From Ashinkailepas kermadecensis (lineage: Eukaryota; Arthropoda; Thecostraca; Neolepadidae), in the NCBI GenBank assembly GCA_034440615.1, contig JAOTOM010004013.1, forward strand, positions 147,034 to 211,033: 64,000 bases of DNA, given 5' to 3'. Within the stretch, counting starts at the first letter, position 1. Every line of letters starts with the position of its first letter. Below are positions 31,689 to 42,999 of this stretch, one piece after another. The notes under the pieces are model-generated. The model was not told where the DNA came from. It saw only the letters and a program-made list of their open reading frames with translations, and did no database searches. Both the position numbers and the translations under genes were made by a program.

Positions 31689-34470
31689 ATGAGAGAAGGC
31701 AAAAACTGTATACAACAAATTGTGCGTGCTTCTGCTTCAAAAGATCTGTTGCAGCGTTGGAATGGCGCCATTATTTGTAAACAATGCAAGGTTAGTTGTC
31801 TGCTGAAAATGGCGGCGGAGAGTGTGCATGTACAAACCAGGTCACAATCGGCAACGGGTTTGGCGGATTTTGTTGGTTCCGCTCAGAAGCTTGTGAGATC
31901 CGAATTACCAACGCTGAGGGAAGTCCTACGTCATGGCTTATTCCTACAGAGCACATCACAGAGCACAGATCTGGCCGATAAGAGGAACATTCCCTGTGCA
32001 GACATTGCCAAAGAACTTGCCGTAGAAGTTATGACTATCTGGCAAAGAGCTAACAGGAAGTTCCGTCCACCAGTCGTTATAAGTGAGCGGCAACTACAGA
32101 GGAATATCGAGACAGCTCTGAAAATAGCATCCGACATCGGCAGAAGAAGAGTAACGTCGAAAAAAGAGGTCCAAAAGGCAACCGACAGGCTAGACAAACT
32201 CCTAGATTTGTCGCGTTGTAAATGTCCGATTGTGGCGTGCGATCAAGCCGGTTTTGAGGGCTGTGATACCGAGGCGCACTGCGAGTGCAGCTGCCCCCGA
32301 GAGCGGAAAATTCCACGCATCGAACTCAAATTCCTCATGAGCCAAAGGCAAAAGTCAAGTGATATGAAGGGATCGATGCAGATGATGGGAAAAGATGCCA
32401 TTGAGTCCAGGAGAGAGAGAGTACGCGAAGTGAGACAGGACACAGCAAGGGCTCGGGATGAGAGGGCGAGACTCGAGAGAGTCAACTTCTGATGAAAGGA
32501 CTTCAGGGGAGATGATGAGAGAAATGATGCCTGAAGATGTCGATAACAGTGCCGACACAGAAGATGATGCAGAATCTTTAACGAGTCAAGTGCAGCCCAG
32601 CGGCACCAGAAATATGGTAAAAATAGCGCAGACTGCACTCGCGGCTATTCGCTTCAATGTGTCCGATTATGCAACCGCTGCTGTCGCGAGCGGATATCTG
32701 CAGGATCTCATGAGGGCTGGCATTGTGCAAAATAATATGGGACATCTCGCAGTAGATCGAATGAAGGTCACTAGGGCCAAGAACAGTCTGATGATGAGCA
32801 TGAGGAAAGACGGACGGAAAGAAGGCGGAGCGGAATGTGTGATGTTTGACAGCAGGATTGATGCCACTAAAGTCATTATCTATGACGAAGAAACACAGAC
32901 AAATCACACGACACTGAGGATGGAAAACCACTATTCACTAACTGACGAAGCCGGAAAGTATCTCACTCACTTTACCAATGAGAAGGTAGAGGGAACCACG
33001 TCTTCTTCAGAACAAGCTGCAGACTTCATTGTGAATTGGATGACGACACACAGAGTTGATGAAACACTCGTCGCTATCGGAGCTGACTCGACTGCAAGCA
33101 ACACCGGCCACAAAGGTGGAATCATCCACTTCATTGAGCAGAAGCTGGGGCGAAAGTGTGAGTGGCTGGTGTGCGAGCTCCATACGAATGAGCTACCTCT
33201 TCGCCACCTCATCGAACAGCTGGGTGAGAGGTCATTTCAGTTCGTAGCATGCTCTCGTTAACCGTGTTGTCAGTCTAGGTAATCCGGTTATCAAGTCTCA
33301 TTACGATACAGAGGTCAGTATTATGCCTCTCTTTGGCTAGGGCCCGTTATATTCCGATATACAGATGTATTCCTGCCTGTATGCATTTTAATGAATTGTG
33401 AATTCCCGCTGCAAAATGTTTGCCAAATAAATATTTTAGCGCACTGCAAATTATGACTCCCAGCATCCGGAACTCTAAAGGTTATACTGAATAGATACCT
33501 ATTACAGTTATAGCATGTTTTGCAGATGGAAAGACAAACTCCAAGACGGGGTTTTCGGGCGAGGTCGGCAAACTGCTGTAGCGAGCGAAGGATCTCCATG
33601 TGAACTTCAAGTTCAAGCCCATCACGACCGGGGAACCCTTGATCGATCTGCCGGACGAAGTCGTGCGGGACTTGTCATCAGACCAGCGGTATGCGTACGG
33701 GATGGTGCAGGCGGTGCGGTCTGAGAAGCTGGCCTGGCCTGGCCCTCTTGCAGCACTGGCCTATCTGTCATAGCCGGTGGTTAACCACTGGCTGTGCGCT
33801 TCTCCGACTGTGGGAAGCCGACCACGGCCTAGCGGGAGAGCTACTGCTGAGACTCGAGCGGCTCGTCACATTCGTTGTCAGCTGCTACTTCAAAATGTGG
33901 TTTGACATGAAGGTCAGAAGTAGCTGGCTGGACGCGCCGCGCCACGTCATCACGGCCCTTCGATGCCTCCGGCAACAGGATCGGGTGGTTCAGGACGTTG
34001 TTGCACCACACATCAAGCGTGGCGCGTGGTTTGCACACAGTGAGGCGATTCTGCAATCGATGGTGTGCAGCAGCAGCCGCACCGAGCGGGAGTTTGGTGT
34101 CGGCAAAATCCTCCAGCTGCGCAAGGGCGACGATCGAGGGGACATGTCCGTCAGGGAAATGAGAAAGCCCAAGCTGATCGAGGCCGCCACCAAGCTAGAG
34201 GAACTGATAGACTGGGATAACGCACATGAGCCGGTGCTCACTTGCGGTCTCAGCAGCGACCAGGTGAAGGAGTTCATTGAAGCTCTGATGATTGCTCCCA
34301 CCTACGCCTCTCATACACAGGGCATCTGCCGCATCTGCGGCATCTGCCGCAGTGTACGGGTTCGACAGCCGATGCGGATGTATTCGGATTCGAGCCGTTC
34401 ACAGGGAGCTGCTGCCAGTGTTTGCTACTAAACGTGACATGATGCGAATGCAACAGATCATGGAGGAGTA
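31689..34470 (+). pseudogene. Transposase of element T2, intron-bearing and broken
   Basis: N-terminal region (31689-32480) with a Cys/His-rich segment (CKCPIVACDQ...AHCECSC, 32220-32300) that may bind zinc, followed by KIPRIELKFLMSQR. After a frame change near 32480 comes the core: MFDSRIDATKVIIYDE (near 32845), AIGADSTASNTGHKGG...E (near 33075), then WLVCELHTNELPLRHL (near 33160). A phase-1 GT..AG intron (33224-33525) joins EQL to DGKTNSKTGFSGEVG. Beyond it are DLSSDQRYAYGMVQAVRS (near 33668), SRWLTTGCALLRLWE (near 33785), DAPRHVITALR (near 33940) and GAWFAHSEAILQSMVCS (near 34025). The C-terminus ends RELLPVFATKRDM near 34440. A TAG after the intron (near 33577) and frame changes near 33730 and 34330 mark it as decayed. 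Confidence 0.75.
33224..33525 (+). other. Spliceosomal intron in the T2 transposase
   Basis: The donor GTGAGA follows CAGCTGG at 33223; the acceptor TTTTGCAG ends at 33525. Splicing makes a split aspartate codon (G plus AT), giving EQL-DGKTN, which matches the equivalent uninterrupted place in T1 (HYAGPTTGP). Length 302 bp, AT-rich against the flanking exons. Not seen in T1. Confidence 0.75.
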
Positions 34471-35290
34471 GGGAGAAAGCAAACGTAACATGCGTGCAGT
34501 AGCATCACTGGTAGCAGCTGCCTGTGATTGTAACCCGATAGGCTTCTTCCCCACGGCGTGTATTTTTTGTCCTGTCGTCTGTTACAAATGTATCACCTGT
34601 GACCGTTGGATATATGACTTACATTCTTGTTAATGATAGATATAGTCGTATGTACCATCCCTATACTTTTCACATGAAACAGGATTTATAATGAGTTATG
34701 ATAATTTTGAGTGCTGGATTCGAATTCTGGACCTAAATTTACGTCTAGAACTTTAAAACCTGGAATTTCGGACACTTTCCAAATTTGACCTTCTGTGACC
34801 TCTGAACTTTGACCTCTCGTGACCCCGACCTTGAGAAGAAATGCCACATTAAATAATATCACAAGCTGCGTAGTAGCCATATCGTTAATATGTTCCAAAT
34901 TTTGTCGATTTCTTCTTTAACCGTCACAAGATAAACCCCGGAAAGTTACGAAAATAGCGATTTTTGGCCAAATTGAGGTCAATGACCTGACCTGGAGCGA
35001 GAACCCGTGACCTTAGGTCATAATATCTGGTGTCGATGGATTCATCTCACTGCGTGCAACATGATATAACTTGTTTCATGGTTCTATCTTAATTAGGAAG
35101 GAAATGAGAACAAATTTAGCTTATTTTGGGGGAAATTTTGGATTTTAAAGTGCGATTTTGCGCAGCAAAAATTTGAAATAATAAATTAAAAAAATATGTT
35201 TCTTGTTCCTTATGACCAAAGGCAAAAAACTCCACTACGCGGTTTTTCCGGAAAAATACTTCGTCTCTGACGTTCTACCCTAGTGTACAA

Positions 35291-38200
35291 GCCTACCAAC
35301 ATTTACACTGGACACTGCTACCCATGGCCATATCCTTGTACCTAGGAATGTACCTACTTAGGATGTACCTGTACCTAGGAATGTACCAATATACTAAAAT
35401 ACCTATCTAGGGACCTACCTACACAGGAGCATCAACAATCATTTTATATATATTTTTGTAATATATGAACTTTATTTTATATTATTTATAGATTATTTTA
35501 CTTAAGATATGGCCTTTCAAGACAGACATATTGTTAACACATGTTACTTGATATGATTAAGATGATGTAGGATGTGGCTTACCTAGTCACTTATTACCAG
35601 CACAAGTCTTAGGCACTTTCCAGTTGGCATGCAAAATAATACCAAAATATTGGTGTTTGAGTGAGGTAACATAATGCAAAATAACGTAAAATGTCAAATA
35701 ATGCCTAATGTAACCTAGGTACCTTGCAATTTTTGTATGCTTTAGACCTGATGTGTCATTGCAGGCTTAGCATTCTAACCTAGCCATATTTTTTCTTAAA
35801 AAGCATAGCAGAGCTGAAGGTTCTTTCTTCACGATCAGACAAAACAAAGTTCTTCCAGAGAAATAAAAAGCAAAACATCATTTAGTTGCATTTTGAACAG
35901 GAATGAATGGTCCCATTGTCTTAATCATGTTCAGAAACATGATCTCACAATACTGTGTATTATCGCACTTTAAGATATCCAAGAGACAAGTAGAACACAC
36001 ATTTTACCTCCATGAAGCAAACATGTGGTCCGGTTTGGTTAGGTTAGGTTAGACTAGGCTTTTCTTTTCAATTGAAAAAAAAACATTTTTTCCAACAAAA
36101 CGGTGTTCTTTTTTTCAAAACAGATTCAATTTAACCTGTTAGTTAAATATGTTATGCGATGCAAGTATTTTATTTGAAAATGTTGAAGAAAATATAAAAT
36201 TTTCCATTTTTAAGGAATTTATTTTCTTGCATGTAAGGTTAGGATAGGTTATGCTACATTTTTTCTTTCTTTTCAACACTATTTTTATGCTAAATTATCA
36301 AACTTTTTGGTGTTATTTTGCCTGCCAACTGAAACATATGTATTTGCAGGAGAAATGAGTCGTCACATATGGTATCCACATACATAAACATTGCATTTGA
36401 AAAATATATTCCAAGAATTAAAAAGGTACAAAAGGGTGCAGTTTAATTCAATTTGGTCTCTTGAAATACCATGTCAGGCCGAAAGTTGAAAAACCCTTTT
36501 GGGTATTATTGACCTTTAAGGTAGTCAAAAGACAGGTTTTACACACATTTTGCCTCCACAAAGTAGGCAAGGGAGTTTGGTTTGGTTACATTAGGTTAGT
36601 TTAAGAGTTTTTTTATTGGGATAAATTATATATTTAACAAAATAGAAAGGTTGATTCTTTCTTGAAAAAAACAGGTTAGGTTAGGTTGGGTTTCACAAAT
36701 TTTGAAGAAAAGGTATGAAAGTTTTCTATTTTTAAGTATTTCTCTTCTGATATTGGTGATTAGGTTAGGCTGTGCTACATGTTTTTATTTCATTTGCACA
36801 TTATTCAACTCAAAGCCCCTTTTTGGTGTCTTTTTCCTGTAAACTGACAAAGTAATCATTTTCAGAGAAAATGAGTGGCAACATCATGTTAATCATTTTC
36901 ATAAACCATTGGAAAAGTAAGACCAGTAATTGAAAAAATTACCTTAAGTCATAAATTTAACACCTTTTGTGGCAAGAAGATTAGCTTATACTTTTTAGTT
37001 AATTGAATTAAAAATCGTAACCTAAGATATCCTATCCTAACACCTGCTTTACAGATGAAAACATTTGCTTACTGATTAGCATATCTGGTATGCAGTCTAA
37101 CCTGCAATTTATTGAAGTTCCCAAGATGGCAAGTGGAAAAGGTTTAGATAAAGATATATGGAAGAACATTGAAATATAGAGCTTGTGCTGATTTGGTCTT
37201 ATTGCTTTGCTTTTCTTTCCCATCCAGCATGCCATACCATAATTTGATGAGCCATCTCCAATGTTTTGTTAAAGAAAAAGCTGCAATGCTAATCTGCATG
37301 AAGATTGTAGCACAATGCTGGTGCTTTTCTTGGGATGGGTTTCATCCAGATATCTAGAATAGGATATATCTAGGATAGATGGTGTTTTTTCTACTCCGGT
37401 CAGGATATGGGTCTTCAGCATCCCAATCCAGTGCAAAATGAATACATGCATGTTATGTCAGATTTGAAACTATAATAATTGTGCCAGAAGTTTGGGGCAC
37501 TGTAGACACATTATGGGTCATGTACAGATGTGTTGAGTTATGCTTGAGAAAATGATGCTTGCTTCATGCATCCTTTTTGCCAAATATCCCTGGATATCCA
37601 CCATTATTTGTTCTTTTTTTTTCGAACCATGCTAGATATGCCCAGAATAATGTGTATTTTTTAACTTGGTTCAACATATGGAAAAACGGAAAACCAGTAA
37701 AGTTTTGCTAAGTACATTTCCCTTCCATAGAACTGTCATCAGCTGTAACATATTTGTACATATGCAGTATGTTTGGTGCTGTATGCCAAAATTCAGGTGG
37801 AATTATTTAGTTTCAAGGCAAGGAATGTTGAACATGGCTCAATTTGTGTTTACTGCTGCATTTGGATAGCACAATGTTTGCCATTCCATTCCAAAATTGG
37901 AATTTGTCTTTCTGAACTATGAACTACTTTTTGTATTTTCTAGTCAGCTTGGGCATGTTTATCAAACAGGAGGAAGTGTGCAGTCATTTGCAAATATTTC
38001 CAATCTTTTGGCAAATGTTTTCCATGGCGGATAATGTTTTGGATGACAAACATCCAATACAGGAACATTTTTTTCAACCCTGGTTGGGCAGAGTACATGT
38101 CAGCAGTCACCACGGTTGGGCTTGTGCTTTGTAATCCTGGATGTGGAGAGGACAATTTGTGGGTAATTGAATATGGAGAGGATATTTATATTCCAGCAGA

Positions 38201-38740
38201 TTACATCAGAATCTCGGCCTACACTTTTCAGTGAATCTTGAGCACACCACAGCACCATTGAGTTCATTGTCAAACAGCACCATTGAACCTCCAAGGGAGA
38301 AAAATGAGGACGATTTCCTCAAGAGGATGATGTTCTCCATGCCCAAAATACAGGAATATCCTATTTTTCCAACCCTGGCAGTCACTAATCTGGTGGTATA
38401 TGTACACACCCATTTTCTAATCGCTATCGATCGCATAGTCTTCAATGTTCAACTGAGTGGGACAATACCATGGTGCAAGATTTGGGTCGTTGGTGCAGTA
38501 TCTGGATATCTTCTGGCCAACCAAACATTTCACTTCACATTCGCATTATTAGCGTTAATCTCAGTTACCCCACCGTCACCTATTACTATAGTCCCTGCAT
38601 GTATTGCGTTTTGTGTGAACCCTTTTCTCTTTTATCAAGCTAAGAGGATATCGGCCTTCACATTGATACTGATTCCGCACTGCAAGAACCGAACTAAGAG
38701 CATGGATTCGCTTGGCTGCTCCAAAGTACAGCAATAGCAA
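35291..38740. other. AT-rich region, no gene recognised
   Basis: About 3.4 kb. It contains several short TTAGG-type runs listed separately and poly-A/poly-T tracts. Open frames, including one of 168 codons at 38231-38737, show no recognisable motif, no repeats and no homologue that I know. Confidence 0.5.
36037..36052 (+). repeat. TTAGG-type short run
   Basis: GGTTAGGTTAGGTTAG, three tandem units of the arthropod-type telomere repeat. A second run is at 36674-36687 and single or double units lie near 36237, 36590 and 36760. Confidence 0.75.
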
Positions 38741-38965
38741 GAAGAGATCTTACAAGATTGACCACATCCGCATAATCAGCGACCTGTGCGCCATCCAGGA
38801 GTCGCCGACCTAGAGCGTCGTCGGCACTGCACTGGCAGCTGCGTCTCGCCTGCACATTAGCGGGTTGACTCCCAACACCATGTCGTCAGGGTCCGTCCGC
38901 GCCGCTTACCACATCCTGAAGAAACTGCCGTGCTAGCAGTGCAAGTCTCGGCACTGGTGGTGCAT
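38741..38965 (+). pseudogene. Possible decayed coding fragment, unidentified
   Basis: One plus-strand frame reads KKRSYKIDHIRIISDLCAIQ then, after a stop, SVVGTALAAASRLHISGLTP, MSSGSVRAAYHILKKLP and another stop. GC content rises sharply against the AT-rich sequence before it and the composition looks protein-like. I do not recognise the family and cannot say whether it is host or mobile. The overlapping 132-codon frame on the other strand looks less protein-like. Confidence 0.25.
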
Positions 38966-41189
38966 CTGTGGCTTATCTCGCTGAGGGCATGGTTAAAAGT
39001 ATGGCAAGCACAGACATAGCCATACTTGGCAAAAACCACGTGCTGCCCACCAAAACGTCTCACATCAGTTGATTGTTCGGCGGAACGCCCCTGGCGTGGG
39101 CCCGTGACGTGGCACACACAGACTATCACATAAAGAGTGCTGCAAAGAAACCCTCGCTTGAACAACTTTATCATTACAAGCATTAGGGGATGGGGCGATA
39201 GAAGGAACTGTGATCTCCCACCACAAGTTGTCGAGGGATCTTTAGAGCTAAGCATAGTTTAAGTCTTCAGAGATATGGCGAAGTAGTTGTGACTACTTGT
39301 GATGCTTGTGATGACTACCTGAGGCGGCCACTGCCGCGCCTGGGAGGCGGCCGCTGTCACGGCTGTGAGGTGGCCACTGCAGCGGCTAAAACTGATAGGC
39401 AATGGTGTAAAATGTTATATCAGTTGTGCCTAATTTTGCACTGTCTAAAAAAGTCATTGTTCCTGAAGGATGCTATTTAGAAGTGCACCACGGACATTCA
39501 TTTGTACCAGGATACCATTCAAATCCGCGTGTTTTCATGTTTCTTCCACAAAATGTACCCAGCTGAGAAATGTGCTTAAGAAGATCTTAAACAAAGGGGC
39601 CACTAGTAGGTTCGGCTAATGGAAATTATAAATATTCATATGGGACTAGACATTTTATCTCTCATATATACGGTGGAAGATTGCAAGCAATTGATGTCAG
39701 GTTGCCAAATATCGCTTGGGATTTGCCATCTTTATGTGCCAAACTCCAGATTGTATCATCCTTAGCTATCTCCGAGCAAATTTTGTTCATCCTCCACTGT
39801 CTCCGAGCGACTTTGTTCATCTGCACAGTCAATGAACAAATGATTTACAGACAGACTCTCAGTCTCTTCCCTGTATGCGACGGTGACGGATCTCGGAGTT
39901 CCTACCGGCAGGAGGACACTCCTTTTGGTGCGCCAGAATGTATCAGGGCGCCAAGCGACACCTATTGCTGAGGGAAAAAATCGATGAAGGGCTGGAAGGC
40001 CGACAGATCTTCAAAAAGGGGCAATCGTGAAAAGCACGTTTCGGAAATTTGATGTTATTCAATCCCAATTGAGGGCCGCACCTTTTGCCCCCCCCAATTG
40101 GACCCGTACCTGATCGGTGACCAATTTCCCAAAATTGTATCTCGTCGGCGACCACCGAAAGTTTTTTTTAGCTCTGGTCAATTATACCGTTGAAATGTCC
40201 CTGCTGACAAGTGTTAGACCGTTGGCAGAGATCAGCACATTTACCGGCTATGAGACGATAAGTTAGAACACTTCCACAAGTATGGGATGACAACCAAACA
40301 GTGTCTTCGCTTGATTTCCCGGAGTGAGTTATTTATGAGTTGTGCACTTATAGGACACTTAGTGTGCACTGTGATATATAAATTAAAGAAGATTAAAACT
40401 AGTATCAAAGCAACATACAATGGGGAAAGCAGCGCAGCCGTCCTTCATGACGGGCCATCAACTGCGCTGTGCGCTGCAGAGCGGTACTGGGAAAACCGCG
40501 TCACATGTTGTTCGTGCCCTGTGCGCTATTGAAGTCCCTCATCGGCGGCATAGGTACTGGCATCTGGCGTTCATGATTAGAACTATACGGCACTTGTCGC
40601 TCGCTTGTGCGGACGTTTCGACTACGCAGCCGGACCTACTGCGGACCGTCTCGACCATGCAGCCAGACAGCCCTGACGTCCGGCCAATGCACCTAACTCA
40701 GAAAAACCTCGACGCCCAGATATCGACGCGTAATTGGAACTTGATAGTCGTTACGGCCGGGCGCGTAGATCACAGCACGTCGTGCGCGGCGCAGCGGCAG
40801 CATTTCGTGCCCACTGCGCGGGAAATGGGAGCCGCGATGGGGCCGGAACACGGCAGCGCAGTCATGGCCCGCGATGTTATGGCCACCGCCACGTCAGAGT
40901 GTGCTGGAGCTGGACAGTCGCCGAGCCCGACTGTATCCACTCGTCCCGCCCCGGCCTACACACTGTCACAGTTATGCTGCTCTCCACATCATTTTTGCAT
41001 GCCCTTCATGCCATAGTTTCGAAGTGGCCAAAGCTACAGATACTTTAATCCAGTAACTAACCGGTCCTGTCGCTACTCTTCGCCTGCGACCAATCGGCGT
41101 GAGAGATTGGCGACGCTACATGACTCAACGGTCGACGTGTCGTAAAATCAATAACCAACTAACCATGGATTATTCAGTGCTATCAGGTG
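38966..41189. other. No gene recognised
   Basis: 2.2 kb of mixed sequence. A GC-rich 198-codon frame at 40420-41016 has no recognisable domain and overlaps equally open frames in the other two phases, so I do not call it. A C-run near 40091 is the only low-complexity feature. Confidence 0.4.
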
Positions 41190-41422
41190 CCACACTGGCA
41201 GAGCCTACTGATTACTCCGCCGTGCCAGTTTTGGCCAGACCGACTGCTGGTTATTGCAGTTTATTTTTCATTTTCGTGGGGTGACACGAGTCACTCCTTT
41301 CGCATTTAGTTTCCCAGTGGGGTGACACCCGTCGCCCCACCTGGTTTTCTCGTCGCCGTATTTCCGTTCCCTTTGTTCTGTGTGTTTATTTAGATTTCGT
41401 TTGGTAGGGTGTTTTCCCCGTG

Positions 41423-42985
41423 ATGGGGAAAAAGAGGAAAAAGGATACGGACCCATGCTCGCCAACGGACTCAGACTCGGATTTTCCTCCTCTGACCACA
41501 CCCGACGACCATCGCACGAACACAGACCTGGCCCCTGATGCTCCCTCGATTGATGGAAATGCTGATGACCCGCGCCGAACTATTCCCCTCGATGACGCCA
41601 TGGAAGCCCTTTGCGCATCGCCGACCCCTGCTCGTCCCAAGACCACGACCTCGCCTCGCAATCCAGATCAGACCATCACTCTCCACGACGCTGACCCACG
41701 CTCGAACCAGACCACCTCCTCCCAACCTGAACCTATCGAACCATACCTCGACAGTGCTGGATCATACATCGTGGTAAAGCCTGTCAATGAAACCGTTTCC
41801 TTCCGCCCTATCAACGTTTTCTAGCCGACGAAACAACTCCTCGCCATATGCTCCTTAGCCAATCCTGACATCGAAGCCCCTGCCAACGGAACCCTTGTCA
41901 TAAAAACCCAAACCCGAGCCAAGACCAAAGCCCTCGTCCGTACCACCACATTTTGTGGTAAATCCGTCACAGTTTCCCTCCATTCCAACCGCAATACCAC
42001 CAAGTGCACCATCTTCGCGCCTGAGCTCCGCTTCATGTCTGAGGCAGATATTCAGGCGGAGCTCGGGCCGGAAGGGGTGACCCACGTCCGCCACCTCACT
42101 TCCTTGAAAGACGTTAGAAGCGTGATACGAGCCTCCTTGTACTTACCTTCAATTCTACCACTCTTCCCAAGACCCTACTCGCCGGATACCTACGATTCCA
42201 AGTCCGTGTCTTTATTCCTAATCCTCTCCGCTGTTTTAACTGCCAGCGCTTCGGCCATGGGAGCAAAACATGTCGCCAACCAGCCCGATGCCCTAAATGC
42301 AGCGAAACACCTCATCGCGAATCCACCTGCTCCAAACCTGCCCACTGCCTCAACTGCAACACCTCCGATCACCTGACCACATCACCCCTCTGCCCAGTTT
42401 GGCGCAAGGAAAAGGAGGTCTGCGCTGTGAAGGCCACGACCGGGTTGTCATACCCCCAGGCCAGACGGTCTGTCGAAGCCACCTCCCCGTCAACGAAAAC
42501 ATATGCTCAGGCGGCCAGCGTTGCTCCCCCCCCACACGTCGCGTCAACACTATTTCTGCCTCGATTCAAACAGACATGATTCCCGGTTTAGCTCCACTAA
42601 AAAAACTTACTCCACTGACCACACCGACACAAACCACCCTGGCTCCCAACATTCAGCCCATTCCGGCTCCAAACAAACGGACCACTCCAGGGAGGAGTGA
42701 TAGGCCCCGCAGTCACTCCGCTGCCGGAGCAAATTCTCGTTCCCCGTCAGCGGGCCGCCGGTCCGGCCTGGCTTGTCCAGCGCCGGCCGGCGCCCACGTG
42801 ACCCGACCGACTCCCAGCCGGCGGGCATCCCCCGCGGCAGTGGCCGGCCGCCGTGAGCCGGCCGCCAAGGTCACCGGTCGGTCGGACGGTTCAGGCTGGT
42901 CAACTACCGCCGGACGCACCCAACCCACATGCCCGCCCGAGCTGCAATCGTGGCTGCGCCAGGCACCGAAAGGTGCCGACAAATA
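41423..42985 (+). pseudogene. I-like LINE ORF1, broken
   Basis: Homologous to 28094-29239. Starts MGKKRKKDTDPCSP at the ATG at 41423, a basic N-terminus followed by an acidic Pro/Ser/Asp region. A TAG at 41822 replaces the Trp of FWPIKQ in the other copy. The middle domain continues (APELRFMSEADIQ near 42020) to a frameshift near 42110, after which the CCHC knuckles (about 42220-42390: CFNC-type, CPKC-type and CLNC-type) are in other frames. A Pro/Arg/Ala-rich GC-rich tail (42700-42985) closes it. Confidence 0.8.
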
Positions 42986-42999
42986 TTAACTTTCACCAA

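Larger units (their letters stand above)
30907..35282 (+). mobile_element. 4.4-kb DNA transposon with long inverted repeats (element T2)
   Basis: 4,376-bp element flanked by the 8-bp duplication GTGTACAA (30899-30906 and 35283-35290). Terminal inverted repeats of about 575 bp (30907-31485 and about 34705-35282) start TAGGGTAGAACGTCAGAG and are highly similar. Both repeats contain AGGTCA clusters (31362-31412; 34790-34835). The gene inside (31689-34470) encodes a transposase with the same motif order as that of T1. The duplication matches the reverse of T1's at GTRYACAW. Confidence 0.9.

Noticed and set aside
38231..38737. 168-codon plus-strand frame
   Set aside because: No motif, overlapping frames equally open, AT-rich non-coding-like composition at start; not enough to call a gene.
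40420..41016. 198-codon GC-rich frame
   Set aside because: Open in all three plus-strand phases over much of its length and no recognisable domain.
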